From assembly GCA_051155775.1 (NCBI GenBank), contig DAXETV010000002.1:15306-79305 (forward strand): a stretch of 64,000 nt of DNA, read 5' to 3'. Both the position numbers and the translations under genes were made by a program. The notes under the pieces are model-generated. The model was given only the letters and a program-made list of their open reading frames with translations, ran no database searches and was not told the origin of the DNA. This DNA comes from CAYSCZ01 sp051155775. GTDB taxonomy: Bacteria; Bacteroidota; Bacteroidia; Cytophagales; Cyclobacteriaceae. Positions 8,709 through 18,146 of this stretch are shown in pieces. Position 1 is the stretch's first letter. Each line of letters starts with the position of its first letter.

Positions 8709-10178
8709 CTAATTATCTACTTGTACACTTTCTTTTCTATTCATCAAATGCCAGGTTGTAAAAAATATCAATCGCGTTCTCTTTTTTAACAGATCAAAAT
8801 TTATTTTTTCAATGGTGTCCGTTGGCCGGTGATAATCCTCATGAACGCCATTAAAATAAAATATTATTGGGATTCCTTTTCTTGCGAAATTGTAATGATC
8901 AGACCTGTAGTAAAACCTGTTCGGATCATTTTCATCATTATATTTATAATCCAGGATTAAGTTGGTATACATTTTATTCACCGCTTCAGAAAGATTGTGC
9001 AAATCTGAGGATAACTTATCAGAACCTATAAGATAAACGTACTCCGCTGTATCAGCATAATTATCATCTACCCTACCCACCATATCTATATTTAGATTAG
9101 TTACAATCTGATTCATGGGCAATGTCGGGTTATTAGAGAAATATTCAGATCCCAGTAGTCCCTTTTCCTCCCCGGTAAAAGATAAGAACAAAATGCTCCT
9201 GTCACGATGTTTGGCTTTTACCTCGGCAAAAGCTTCAGCAAGTTCAATAACCGCTGACGTACCTGACCCATCGTCATCAGCACCATTGTAAATGATCGTA
9301 TCATTTTTCCCTAAATGATCATAATGACTGGTGATCACAATAAATTCATTTTCATGCTTAGTTCCTTCTAAGTAGCCCATCACATTTTCAGTCTCCAACG
9401 TATCAATAGATCTTTCAGCCTTATATTTTATTTTGGATTTTATCGGTTCTTTTAGGTTGTCAAAATACTCCGAAACAGCCAAAAGGCTATCGTAGGGCAT
9501 GTCAAATATCTCGGTAAGGTATTCTGGTGGAAGGAAAAAGACATTGGTCTCACCTTCTGATTTGGGCCTGCTTAATGATAACTGAGGTTTGGATAAATAC
9601 CGCTTATAAAGTTTCTGCTTTTTTAAAAATTCATCTTTGTTAAACTCTACAAATAAAAAAATAGCATTTGCTCCGGATGTGTTGGCATTATCCACCAGCA
9701 TTCTCCAATTTCTGGTATTGTTTGGGTTTAATATTGCTACAGCTTCACCTTCTACATTCATATCTTCATAATTTTTAAGATCACCATAACCTAAGAATGT
9801 GATGGTATCTTCCTTTTCCTTGGGCGTATTTGTAATCCCAATACTGAACATTTCAGTCCACTCTTTTATTTTTTTTTCATCTATGGCCACATAAACCTCT
9901 TTTGATGTAGATGCATAAAGATTAAATCTTTGGTAATAACTTCCGTTAAGTGGCTTTAATCCCACATCCTCAAACTGGCGCCTGATGTATCTGGCAGCTT
10001 TTTTTTGACCGATGGTCCCGGTTTCTCTGCCCTCTAAACTATCAGATGTCAAAATGGCCAATCGATCATAAAGATCTTTCTTAGTAATTGATTTTGAATA
10101 TTTAATAGCTTTTTTATCCTGTCCGGATAAATAGACAAAATATAAAACAAATAATGAGGTAAGCAGGTACTTATTCAT
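8709..10178 (-). CDS. M28 family zinc metallopeptidase, secreted
   Basis: Extracytoplasmic aminopeptidase-like enzyme of 489 residues with a cleavable signal peptide (about residues 1–20). The M28 zinc ligands are visible: His in SHYDHLG, bridging Asp in GADDDGSG, Glu pair in TGEEKGLLGS, Asp in NIDMVGR and the final His in YRSDHYNFARKG. The segment between about residues 100 and 260 matches the protease-associated (PA-like) insertion common in this family. The gene is convergent with the helicase and divergent from gcvP. Substrate specificity cannot be read from sequence. Confidence 0.88.
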   Translation of the reverse strand: MNKYLLTSLFVLYFVYLSGQDKKAIKYSKSITKKDLYDRLAILTSDSLEGRETGTIGQKKAARYIRRQFEDVGLKPLNGSYYQRFNLYASTSKEVYVAIDEKKIKEWTEMFSIGITNTPKEKEDTITFLGYGDLKNYEDMNVEGEAVAILNPNNTRNWRMLVDNANTSGANAIFLFVEFNKDEFLKKQKLYKRYLSKPQLSLSRPKSEGETNVFFLPPEYLTEIFDMPYDSLLAVSEYFDNLKEPIKSKIKYKAERSIDTLETENVMGYLEGTKHENEFIVITSHYDHLGKNDTIIYNGADDDGSGTSAVIELAEAFAEVKAKHRDRSILFLSFTGEEKGLLGSEYFSNNPTLPMNQIVTNLNIDMVGRVDDNYADTAEYVYLIGSDKLSSDLHNLSEAVNKMYTNLILDYKYNDENDPNRFYYRSDHYNFARKGIPIIFYFNGVHEDYHRPTDTIEKINFDLLKKRTRLIFFTTWHLMNRKESVQVDN

Positions 10179-10233
10179 GTGATTATTCTTAGAATGCTAA
10201 TCCAATTTTTGAGTATTATTTTGTTGAATTGAT

Positions 10234-10268
10234 CAAACCTAATAAATTAACAATTACTTCTATTTTTG
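10234..10268. promoter_or_regulatory. Divergent -7 boxes between the M28 peptidase gene and gcvP
   Basis: The 117-bp divergent gap holds TAGGTTTG on the minus strand (10241–10234), about 56 bases before the peptidase ATG, and TATTTTTG on the plus strand (10261–10268), 27 bases before the gcvP ATG. Both match the Bacteroidota -7 consensus TAnnTTTG. No convincing -33 TTG at the expected 19–21 bp spacing was found for either. Confidence 0.35.
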
Positions 10269-10295
10269 TTTTATTGAATTTTAAGAAACTGTTGA

Positions 10296-13202
10296 ATGAA
10301 TATTAATTTAAAAACAAGGGAATTATTCCAATTAAGGCATATAGGTCCTTCAGAACAGGAGATAAACGATATGCTCGAGGTAACTAATAATGATTCTGTG
10401 GCTGATTTAGTAAATGAAACCATACCACACAATATACAGTCTCTTAAAGCGCTTAAGATTGAAGAGGCCATACCTGAATATGATTTCTTGAAGCGTTTTA
10501 AAGCTATTGCCAACCAAAACTTAGAATATAAATCGTTCATTGGCCTCGGCTATCACAATTGCATTGTACCGCAAGTCATTCAAAGAAACATCTTGGAAAA
10601 TCCTGGTTGGTATACAGCATACACTCCATATCAGGCAGAAATATCACAGGGCAGATTAGAGGCGTTGATAAATTTTCAAACCATGGTCATTGACCTGACT
10701 GCTATGGGAGTGGCCAACGCATCTTTGTTAGACGAAGCCACAGCAGCCGCAGAAGCCATGGCAATGTTATTTGCTTCCCGTAAAGGAAATAAAAAGAAAG
10801 CCAATGTGTTTCTTGTCGATGAGGAAATATTCCCGCAAACTCAGGCTGTACTTTGCACAAGGTCGGAGCCAATGGGAATAAAAATAATCTCCGGTAATAT
10901 TTTTGATATGGATTTAACCAATCAGAATGTGTTCGGTATTATGGTTCAAAACCCGGATAATAACGGAGAGATAAAAGATTACGGCCGTTTGTTCTCCTCA
11001 GCCAAAGAATTGGGTATTCAAATCTCATGCATTGCAGATCTTTTAAGTCTCACACTAATCCAACCACCCGGTGAAATAGGTGCCGATGTTGTCGTGGGAT
11101 CTACACAGCGGTTTGGTATTCCACTAGGCTATGGAGGACCTCATGCAGCGTATTTTGCAACAAAAGAATCCTACAAAAGACATATTCCAGGCAGGATAAT
11201 TGGATTATCTAAAGACAAAAACAATAACCCGGCTTTCAGAATGGCTCTGCAAACCCGTGAACAACATATCAAAAGAGAACGGGCCACCTCAAATATCTGC
11301 ACCGCTCAGGTTCTACTTGCTGTCATGGCTGGAATGTATGCTGTTTATCATGGCGCTGAAGGGTTGAAAAAAATAGCAATGCGCATACACGCCCTTGCGG
11401 TTTCGCTGAAGGATGCACTTGAAAAAATAGGCGTTGAAATATCAAGCGAATCATTTTTTGATACTTTAAAAATCAATTTGGATAATAAAAAATCAGAAGC
11501 CCTGAGGGAATTGGCCCTCAAAAACAATGTCAACTTCAGATATTTTGAAGATGGTTCCGTTGGTATTACTTTGGATGAATCGAATGATTTATCGGATTTA
11601 ATGCTGATTGTTTCAATTTTTGAAGAGGTTATTAATGAATCCTTTAACACCGTTAAAGTAAAAGATGAAATAGATCAGGATGAGTTCAAATTACCTAAAG
11701 CCCTGCTTAGGACCTCTGATTTCATGACGCATAAAATATTTGAAAACTACCATACAGAACACGAACTATTAAGATACATCAAACGTCTGGAAAATAAAGA
11801 TTTATCACTGGTTCACTCCATGATTTCTTTGGGATCATGTACCATGAAGCTGAATGCCTCCACTGAAATGGTGCCTTTGTCCTGGAGCGGGTTTTCCAAT
11901 ATTCATCCATATGCACCCCTTGACCAGGCTTTGGGATACAAAGCACTTATCGGTAAACTTGAAAACTGGCTTTGTGAGATCACAGGATTTGATGCCGTTT
12001 CCTTTCAACCGAATTCAGGGGCACAAGGAGAATATACGGGCCTCATGGTGATAAGGGCTTATCACCACAATAATGGGGATCTAAACAGGAATGTTGCACT
12101 AATCCCTTCATCAGCTCACGGTACCAACCCGGCTAGCGCTGTGATGGCAGGAATGAAAGTTATCATAGTAAAATGTGATGAATATGGAAATATTGACATG
12201 GTAGACCTGAAGGAAAAAGCAGAAAAGAACAGTGGTAACCTTGCTGCTTTAATGGTAACCTATCCATCCACGCATGGAGTGTTTGAAGATAAAATAAAAT
12301 CTATATGTGAATTGATACACAGCCATGGAGGACAGGTTTATATGGACGGAGCTAACTTAAATGCACAGGTAGGACTCACTAATCCTGCTTTGATAGGTGC
12401 AGATGTATGTCACTTAAACCTCCACAAAACATTTTGCATTCCCCACGGTGGCGGTGGGCCAGGTATGGGGCCGATCGGCGTAAAGGATCACTTAAAAGCA
12501 TTTCTTCCCGGTAACCCGTTACTAAACCAGGATTGGGGAAATTCAATACAACCGGTAGCAGCAGCGCATTGGGGAAGTGCCAGCATCCTGACCATTTCTT
12601 ATGCTTACATCGCTTTAATGGGCGCAAAAGGCCTGAAAAATGCTTCAGAAATAGCCATACTCAATGCTAACTACCTCAAAGAAGTACTGAAATCGCATTA
12701 TAAAATCTTATACACCGGAAACAATGATCGCGTTGCTCATGAATTTATTATCGATTGTCGTGAGTTTAGAAAAGCAGGCATTGAAGTAGAAGATATTGCA
12801 AAACGGTTGATGGATTATGGCTTTCATGCGCCAACCGTCTCCTTCCCTGTTCCCGGTACCATGATGATTGAACCTACAGAAAGTGAAAGTAAATCAGAAC
12901 TGGACAGATTTTGCGAAGCTATGATTAGTATACGGGAAGAAATAAAAGAGATAGAATCTGAAATTTATGCCCAGGACAACAACGTGCTAAAAAATGCACC
13001 ACATACCCATGAGACCTTATGCAGCGATCATTGGGACTATCCATATAGCCGCGAAAAAGCCGCTTACCCTTTAAGTTTTGTGAAAGAAAACAAATTCTGG
13101 CCATCAGTAAGTAGAGTTGACAATGCTTATGGAGACAGGCACTTATTCTGCAGTTGCATTCCCGTTGATAGCTATGAGGAAAGTACTTTAGAGACGGTTT
13201 GA
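10296..13202 (+). CDS. gcvP: Glycine dehydrogenase (decarboxylating), P-protein
   Basis: PLP enzyme of the glycine cleavage system. It decarboxylates glycine and passes the aminomethyl group to lipoyl-GcvH. The 968-residue protein is the fused, homodimeric form with both halves: the N-terminal half (about residues 15–440, GPSEQEI, FIGLGYHNC, YTPYQAEISQGRLEAL) and the catalytic C-terminal half with the PLP lysine in LNLHKTFCIPHGGGGPG. GcvT and GcvH are not in the window. The last 31 bases overlap the convergent NRDE gene. Confidence 0.96.
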   Translation: MNINLKTRELFQLRHIGPSEQEINDMLEVTNNDSVADLVNETIPHNIQSLKALKIEEAIPEYDFLKRFKAIANQNLEYKSFIGLGYHNCIVPQVIQRNILENPGWYTAYTPYQAEISQGRLEALINFQTMVIDLTAMGVANASLLDEATAAAEAMAMLFASRKGNKKKANVFLVDEEIFPQTQAVLCTRSEPMGIKIISGNIFDMDLTNQNVFGIMVQNPDNNGEIKDYGRLFSSAKELGIQISCIADLLSLTLIQPPGEIGADVVVGSTQRFGIPLGYGGPHAAYFATKESYKRHIPGRIIGLSKDKNNNPAFRMALQTREQHIKRERATSNICTAQVLLAVMAGMYAVYHGAEGLKKIAMRIHALAVSLKDALEKIGVEISSESFFDTLKINLDNKKSEALRELALKNNVNFRYFEDGSVGITLDESNDLSDLMLIVSIFEEVINESFNTVKVKDEIDQDEFKLPKALLRTSDFMTHKIFENYHTEHELLRYIKRLENKDLSLVHSMISLGSCTMKLNASTEMVPLSWSGFSNIHPYAPLDQALGYKALIGKLENWLCEITGFDAVSFQPNSGAQGEYTGLMVIRAYHHNNGDLNRNVALIPSSAHGTNPASAVMAGMKVIIVKCDEYGNIDMVDLKEKAEKNSGNLAALMVTYPSTHGVFEDKIKSICELIHSHGGQVYMDGANLNAQVGLTNPALIGADVCHLNLHKTFCIPHGGGGPGMGPIGVKDHLKAFLPGNPLLNQDWGNSIQPVAAAHWGSASILTISYAYIALMGAKGLKNASEIAILNANYLKEVLKSHYKILYTGNNDRVAHEFIIDCREFRKAGIEVEDIAKRLMDYGFHAPTVSFPVPGTMMIEPTESESKSELDRFCEAMISIREEIKEIESEIYAQDNNVLKNAPHTHETLCSDHWDYPYSREKAAYPLSFVKENKFWPSVSRVDNAYGDRHLFCSCIPVDSYEESTLETV

Positions 13203-13960
13203 GAAATTTTGAATTTATAATTACTGGTTAGAAGTTTCCTTTTTCCTACGGGATAAACACGCTCGGTAAAAGATACATTGTCATGCTGGTCGATGGTTAG
13301 TACCGTTGAACAGCATGTTCCATAAAGCTCCGTTCTAATAAACCGGGCGGATAATTTCTTTTCTAACTCAAAAGGAATACCAGTATTTGGTAGCCTTTTA
13401 TCCGTTGACAAACGGGTATCGGTAAGCAAATCGAGCAGATCTTCATCATTAAAAGTACCATCGATGATGGATTGGAAATCATTCAGCCCATCCGTCACTT
13501 TTGGCCATGGTGAATTAAGAAAAGCATTGCTGAGGCCATAAATACCCTTATCAAGACTCGTGAGTTTTTTTTTGATGTTATTAAAATAGTATAAAGCATC
13601 GACTGACCCTATCAGTAAGTTAAACCCATTGTAATGATCTAGTCTATCTCGGATGTTCATAAAATAATTTTTAGGAGATTTTTCCCCTGAGAGGTAATTG
13701 GTGATCAAATGACCTCTGGTAGGTGCATTCTTTTTGATATTCCTGGGGTTCCTGTAATTAGTTATGGCCGAAAACTTACCGTCTTTAGTAACGCCCAGCC
13801 ATGTACCACCTCCTTTTAAATCTTTACCGGACAACAAATTGGGATTGTCTTCCCAAAACCCTACTTCCCGGGTTGGTCTTTCATAAAACTCATCGCGATT
13901 GCCGGCAAGGATCAATTTATAGTGCGGATGATGTTTCCAGGCTAAATAGATTAAACACAT
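13172..13960 (-). CDS. NRDE/TANGO2 family protein
   Basis: 262-residue protein of the NRDE (TANGO2) family, whose eukaryotic members have been linked to heme and lipid handling; the bacterial role is not settled. The N-terminus has the defining AGNRDEFYERPT segment (about residues 19–30), then LSGKDLKGGGTWLG and the conserved NYRNPRN and RGHLITNYL. The initiator Met is followed by Cys, as usual for the family (an N-terminal-nucleophile-like position, inferred). Its 3' end overlaps gcvP by 31 bp on the opposite strand. Confidence 0.87.
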   Translation of the reverse strand: MCLIYLAWKHHPHYKLILAGNRDEFYERPTREVGFWEDNPNLLSGKDLKGGGTWLGVTKDGKFSAITNYRNPRNIKKNAPTRGHLITNYLSGEKSPKNYFMNIRDRLDHYNGFNLLIGSVDALYYFNNIKKKLTSLDKGIYGLSNAFLNSPWPKVTDGLNDFQSIIDGTFNDEDLLDLLTDTRLSTDKRLPNTGIPFELEKKLSARFIRTELYGTCCSTVLTIDQHDNVSFTERVYPVGKRKLLTSNYKFKISQTVSKVLSS

Positions 13961-13985
13961 ATTCCGATGGGTGTCAAAGAATTTA

Positions 13986-13993
13986 TAAGTTTG
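13986..13993 (+). promoter_or_regulatory. -7 box upstream of rmuC
   Basis: TAAGTTTG matches the TAnnTTTG consensus and ends 28 bases before the rmuC ATG at 14022. No clear -33 TTG was found at standard spacing, so support is the -7 box and position only. Confidence 0.35.
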
Positions 13994-14021
13994 AATAGAA
14001 TAAAGAAAGTAAATTTAAATA

Positions 14022-15386
14022 ATGAACGAGTTAATTTATGTTTTAGTTGGATTGCTTGCTGGTGGAAGTATCGGCTGGTTGTGGCAGCGACTTAAATTCA
14101 AAAATAGTTTTGACGAAAAATTAAACACACTAAATCAAAAATTTTGGGATACCGAAATAGAACTTAAATCGGAAAAAGAAAAAAATATACGCTTAAAAGA
14201 GGAAAACAGCCGGTTAGACAGGGAATTAAGAAATGAACGCGATAAGATATTAGAACTTAGCAATCACAAAGCGACACTATCCAGTAACCTGACACACCTA
14301 AAGGATAAATATGCAGAACAAAAGTCCGAGATAGAGCATATCCAGGAGCGGTTTGCGGCTGAGTTTAAAAATATGGCCAACGAAATACTGGAAGAAAAAA
14401 GTAAAAGGTTTACTGATCAAAACAAGATCAACATAAATGAAATATTGAAGCCCCTGAACGAGAAGATCATACAGTTCGAAAAAAGGGTAGAAGAAAGTAA
14501 CAAAGAAAGCATAGCCCGAAGCTCTGCCCTGAAAGAACAGATAGGCAGTCTCAAAGAACTAAACATCAAAATAACCAGAGAAGCGGAAAACCTTACCAAA
14601 GCACTAAAAGGCGATACCAAAACCCAGGGAAGCTGGGGTGAATATATCCTGGAAAGCATCCTAAGTAAATCCGGCCTGGAGAAAGGAAGGGAATACTTTG
14701 TGCAGGAAAGCATTACGCAGGATGGCAAGCGCTATCGACCGGATGTCATCGTCAACCTGCCGGATAAAAAGAAAATAATTATTGACTCTAAGGTATCCCT
14801 GGTTTCTTATGAAAAATTCAGTAATGAAGAGAACGAGGAACACAAGGCAAGTCATCTAAAGAACCATTTATTATCCATAAGAAAGCACGTGAAAGATTTA
14901 GGCGATAAGAATTATCAAAAGCTTTACAGGATTGATGGGTTGGATTTTATCCTGATGTTCGTGCCCATTGAGCCGGCATTTACTGTGGCAGTACAGCAAG
15001 ACCGGGAATTATTCAATGACGCCTACGCCAAAAACATTGTGTTGGTAAGCCCTTCTACTCTTATCGCCACCTTAAGGACCATAGCCAACATATGGAAGCA
15101 GGAATACCAAAACAGAAATGCCATGGAAATAGCCCGCCAGAGCGGCGCTTTGTATGATAAGTTTAAGTCTTTTGTTGATGACCTTATACGTGTGGGCAAT
15201 TACCTCAAACAAACCCATGGTAGCTATGAAGCAGCCATGAACAAACTGACCAATGGCAAAGACAATCTTATCAGAAAAGCAGAACGCCTCAAAGAGCTGG
15301 GCGCAAAGTCTTCAAAAGATATGGACCCCCGGCTTTTAGAGCGGGCTGCCCCTGAGGTGAAAGAACAAAAAAGCTTATTTGAATAA
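14022..15386 (+). CDS. rmuC: DNA recombination protein RmuC
   Basis: RmuC-family protein thought to limit rearrangements at inverted repeats; the biochemical activity is inferred from a nuclease-like fold. The 454-residue protein has an N-terminal membrane anchor (about residues 4–22), a long coiled coil (about residues 28–195), then the conserved domain with TQGSWGEYILESIL, YRPDVIVNLPDKKKIIIDSK (PD-(D/E)XK-like) and FVPIEPAF. The gene stands alone, divergent from the NRDE gene. Confidence 0.92.
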   Translation: MNELIYVLVGLLAGGSIGWLWQRLKFKNSFDEKLNTLNQKFWDTEIELKSEKEKNIRLKEENSRLDRELRNERDKILELSNHKATLSSNLTHLKDKYAEQKSEIEHIQERFAAEFKNMANEILEEKSKRFTDQNKININEILKPLNEKIIQFEKRVEESNKESIARSSALKEQIGSLKELNIKITREAENLTKALKGDTKTQGSWGEYILESILSKSGLEKGREYFVQESITQDGKRYRPDVIVNLPDKKKIIIDSKVSLVSYEKFSNEENEEHKASHLKNHLLSIRKHVKDLGDKNYQKLYRIDGLDFILMFVPIEPAFTVAVQQDRELFNDAYAKNIVLVSPSTLIATLRTIANIWKQEYQNRNAMEIARQSGALYDKFKSFVDDLIRVGNYLKQTHGSYEAAMNKLTNGKDNLIRKAERLKELGAKSSKDMDPRLLERAAPEVKEQKSLFE

Positions 15387-15628
15387 TTTCAACCTAATGG
15401 GATCTTGGTGTGCGCATTCAAGCTACCGCTGGCCCGCCAGCTGATTGTTAGGTCTGAATACCGAGCTTAATCCCCTCCAATTGCCAAAGATCAATGCCAT
15501 GCACCTATAGGGGCATGAATAAATTATTTATTTTGGCAGCCCCTCCCTTTCTACTTTCCGGTAATCCCACATAATTTATTCTATTGCATAAATTGGGTCA
15601 ATTTGGGTTAATTTGAAATAAATTCCAG

Positions 15629-15659
15629 TTGCTCATTAGGTATATCTCGTCTACATTTG
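15629..15659 (+). promoter_or_regulatory. Bacteroidota-type promoter of the GroES-like gene
   Basis: TTG at 15629–15631, a 20-bp spacer and TACATTTG at 15652–15659 match both the -33 and -7 consensus of the Bacteroidota primary sigma factor at normal spacing. The predicted transcription start, about 15665, leaves a leader of some 15 bases before the ATG at 15681. This argues against a TTG start at 15657, which would lie inside the -7 box. Confidence 0.6.
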
Positions 15660-15680
15660 CGGCCAATTTATAACGAGATC

Positions 15681-16055
15681 ATGGAGTTGACCGCAGATAA
15701 TAAGTTAAGAAAGTTAATCGTAGTTGGAGACAGGGTTTTGGTTAGGCCAAAAAAAATCAATGAACAAACAGAAAGTGGCATCTTTCTGCCACCTGGCGTA
15801 AAAGAAAAAGAAAAAATCCATTCAGGGTATATTGTGAAAGTTGGCCCCGGTTATCCAATTCCCCTACCGCTGGACGAGGATGATGACTGGAAACCTGAAG
15901 AAGAAAAAGTTAAGTACGTGCCATTACAGGCCAAAGAAGGTGATTTAGCAATATTCCTGCAAAAGAGTGCTTTCGAGGTAGTGTATGAGCGGGAAAAATA
16001 CTTTATCGTCCCACAATCCTCTATATTGATGCTGGAGCGCGAAGAAGACCTTTAA
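15681..16055 (+). CDS. GroES-family co-chaperone protein, stand-alone
   Basis: 124-residue protein of the Cpn10/GroES fold. It shows GDRVLVRPKKINEQTESGI with the mobile-loop position, then SGYIVKVGPG and the C-terminal strand with EREKYFIVPQSSILML. Compared with canonical GroES (about 95 residues) it has an acidic insertion (DEDDDWKPEEEK, about residues 70–81) in the roof-loop region and an N-terminal extension. No groEL follows, so this is not the main groESL operon. Its partner is unknown. The ATG at 15681 is chosen because the promoter -7 box covers the upstream TTG. Confidence 0.8.
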   Translation: MELTADNKLRKLIVVGDRVLVRPKKINEQTESGIFLPPGVKEKEKIHSGYIVKVGPGYPIPLPLDEDDDWKPEEEKVKYVPLQAKEGDLAIFLQKSAFEVVYEREKYFIVPQSSILMLEREEDL

Positions 16056-16192
16056 TTATATTTCTTATGCTACCTTCTGGTCATGCCATATCTCAAAGCT
16101 ATGGTATGAATGCTCAACATATGATTTGTTTTCTATTCATCCGTCGGAATTGTTACAGTGATTAATTTGTTTTCATATACATACGATAGATT

Positions 16193-16336
16193 TTGAAAAA
16201 GCTGGCATCGTTCGTACTTATCATTCTTGCCCTCGTCATGTTTTATTTATCCTACAACATCGGAGGCCTGCCTCCGGCGGTAACCGGTGTAGGTTTTATA
16301 ATAATCGCCATCGTTTGGCTTAAAGAGGGGCGCTAA
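16193..16336 (+). CDS. Small membrane protein, 47 residues (hypothetical)
   Basis: Short ORF from TTG at 16193 to TAA at 16334–16336. The translation starts MKKLASFVLIILALVMFYLS and has two hydrophobic stretches (about residues 5–20 and 26–42) separated by a Gly-Pro turn (NIGGLPPAV), ending in the polar tail KEGR. The Lys-Lys start, two-helix layout and clean stop look protein-like rather than random. The weak points are the TTG start and lack of a clear promoter; TAGATTTTG just upstream is a one-base-spaced near match to the -7 consensus and overlaps the start codon. I do not recognise the family. Confidence 0.5.
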   Translation: MKKLASFVLIILALVMFYLSYNIGGLPPAVTGVGFIIIAIVWLKEGR

Positions 16337-16654
16337 AGCGTTTTAATTTGACAGGTAATTTCTCTACACATATAACTCGAATTTATGAGGAGGTCTCACC
16401 AGGGAGATCATAAGGCTAAACATAAACTGATTTTCCCATTTATTCTTAGACTATTCTTTCTCACAGAAAATCATATCAGCTGGCTCCAGCTTTATAAAAT
16501 CGCTGACTGAACCAATGACAGGAAATACTTAATATTCAGAGGTTGCCAAAATTATTCGGTCCGGTATTTGATTCCTCAAACAGCACTCGTTCGTATAGAA
16601 ACTAGCGTCTTTGATGAGGTTGTCATGGCCATAGGACGGAATGGCCTGAAATAA
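16337..16654. other. Intergenic stretch without recognisable genes
   Basis: Both strands were read. There is no ORF with coding character; the minus-strand frame that overlaps the tRNA-Val gene is a chance reading frame. Nothing else was recognised before the terminator at 16655–16685. Confidence 0.5.
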
Positions 16655-16685
16655 ATCAAAAAAATAAAAAGGAGCCTGAAGCTCC
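16655..16685 (-). terminator. Intrinsic terminator downstream of tRNA-Val (minus strand)
   Basis: Read on the minus strand, GGAGC-TTCAG-GCTCC (16685–16671) is followed by a long T-rich tract. It starts 7 bases after the tRNA-Val gene, as expected for a tRNA transcript terminator. Confidence 0.75.
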
Positions 16686-16692
16686 CTATATG

Positions 16693-16767
16693 TGGGTCCA
16701 CTAGGATTCGAACCTAGGACCCCCTGCTTGTAAGGCAGGTGCTCTGAACCAACTGAGCTATGAACCC
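16693..16767 (-). tRNA. tRNA-Val (TAC)
   Basis: Complete cloverleaf on the minus strand: acceptor GGGTTCA/TGGACCC with A73, D arm GCTC…GAGC, anticodon stem CCTGC/GCAGG with loop CTTACAA giving anticodon TAC, T arm CCTAG-GTTCGAA-TCCTAG type. CCA is not encoded. An intrinsic terminator follows. Confidence 0.93.
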
Positions 16768-16828
16768 TTGAAAATGAGGGCAAAAATAACATTCTAATCT
16801 ATTTATCCCAAAATAATATCACATTTCC

Positions 16829-18100
16829 CTAAAGAATATGCGCTGCCACCGTCTCCAGCATCATCATACGTGATCCTTTAATCAAAACTGTAAAACCTTG
16901 CAGCTTTTGAACCGCCTGGTGAAGCGCTTCCTTGCTTTCAAAATGCTGGCCAACACCTGTCCTGACAGAAGCCCTATACATATTTTCACCGGTCAAAAAT
17001 ATTTCATCAACATCGTTAAGTCTTTGAAGGATTTTTTCATGTTCCTCATCAGCTGTCACACCTAACTCCAACATATCTCCTAAAACCACGGCCTTTTTAC
17101 CTTCCATGCTTATGAGGTTATCTACTGCTGATCTCATGGAATCAGGATTAGCATTGTAGGCATCCATTAAGATCGTGTTGTATGTCTTTTTAATTATCTG
17201 GGAGCGATTTTCCGAAGGTACGTAGCCAGAGATGGCTTCATTAATTAAGTTATGCTCAACATTGAAATACTTCCCCACAGTATGGGCAGCCAGCATGTTT
17301 ATAAAGTTATACTTCCCGGTAATCTGGGTTTCGATCACACCTCCAGATTTGTCCTTATAGCTGATGACCGGCGTGGTAGCTATTAACCGGGGACTATTTT
17401 CATCGGGGTAAAAGATGGGCTTATCAAAACGCTTCTTCATATTGGTTAATACTTTATCGCTATCATTTATAAAGACCTGACCATCATGCTTTTTTAGAAA
17501 ATCAAATAGTTCACTCTTGCCTCTGATGATTCCTTCCACTCCCCCAAAACCTTCCAGGTGGGCTTTTCCTATGTTGGTGATTAATCCATGCGTAGGCCTG
17601 GTAATATCGCTTAGAAGCGCAATATCCCCCACAGCATTGGCACCCATCTCAATGACGGCAATCTCTGCCTGCGGATAAATATTCAGGATAGAAAGGGCAA
17701 CGCCAATATCGTTATTTAGATTCCCTTCTGTCGCCACAGTTATATACTTTTTGGATAGCACGGCATTGATCAATTCTTTGGTGGTTGTCTTTCCGTTAGA
17801 GCCAGTTATGCCGAATACCGGTCTTTTAAACCGGCTTCGATGAAATCGCGCCAGATCCTGCAGCGACTTTAATGAATCATCAACCAGTATATATTTTTCA
17901 CTATCCAAATAATAGTCCTTATCATCCACAACTACACATCTGGCCCCTTTATCCAGTGCATGGGTGGCATATTGATTGCCATTGAAGTTTGGTCCCCTAA
18001 GGGCAAAAAACATCTTTCCTGTCTCAATCTTTCTTGAATCTATACTAACACCTTCGCTAAGCAGAAACCTGGAATAAAGCAGTTCGATTAAATTGTCCAT
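16829..18100 (-). CDS. murF: UDP-N-acetylmuramoyl-tripeptide–D-alanyl-D-alanine ligase
   Basis: Cytoplasmic Mur ligase that adds D-Ala-D-Ala to UDP-MurNAc-tripeptide with ATP. The 423-residue protein has the N-terminal substrate domain (SRKIETGKMFFALRG), the Mur ligase P-loop GITGSNGKTT (about residues 97–106), the magnesium/ATP segment VIEMGANAVGDI and the C-terminal domain segment DAYNANPDSM, which is typical of MurF. It stands apart from any dcw-type cluster. Its start is divergent from the hypothetical gene at 18147. Confidence 0.93.
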   Translation of the reverse strand: MDNLIELLYSRFLLSEGVSIDSRKIETGKMFFALRGPNFNGNQYATHALDKGARCVVVDDKDYYLDSEKYILVDDSLKSLQDLARFHRSRFKRPVFGITGSNGKTTTKELINAVLSKKYITVATEGNLNNDIGVALSILNIYPQAEIAVIEMGANAVGDIALLSDITRPTHGLITNIGKAHLEGFGGVEGIIRGKSELFDFLKKHDGQVFINDSDKVLTNMKKRFDKPIFYPDENSPRLIATTPVISYKDKSGGVIETQITGKYNFINMLAAHTVGKYFNVEHNLINEAISGYVPSENRSQIIKKTYNTILMDAYNANPDSMRSAVDNLISMEGKKAVVLGDMLELGVTADEEHEKILQRLNDVDEIFLTGENMYRASVRTGVGQHFESKEALHQAVQKLQGFTVLIKGSRMMMLETVAAHIL

Positions 18101-18146
18101 ACCAGTATTAGAATTTAAGATTTTCGAATTCCGTAATTTAGCAATT

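Noticed and set aside
15657..15659. TTG at 15657 as start of the GroES-like gene
   Set aside because: It lies inside the TACATTTG -7 box, so it would be upstream of the transcript. ATG 15681 is downstream of the predicted start.
16529..16792. Minus-strand ORF of 87 codons over the tRNA-Val gene
   Set aside because: It covers the whole tRNA on the same strand and has no protein signature; tRNA sequence explains it.
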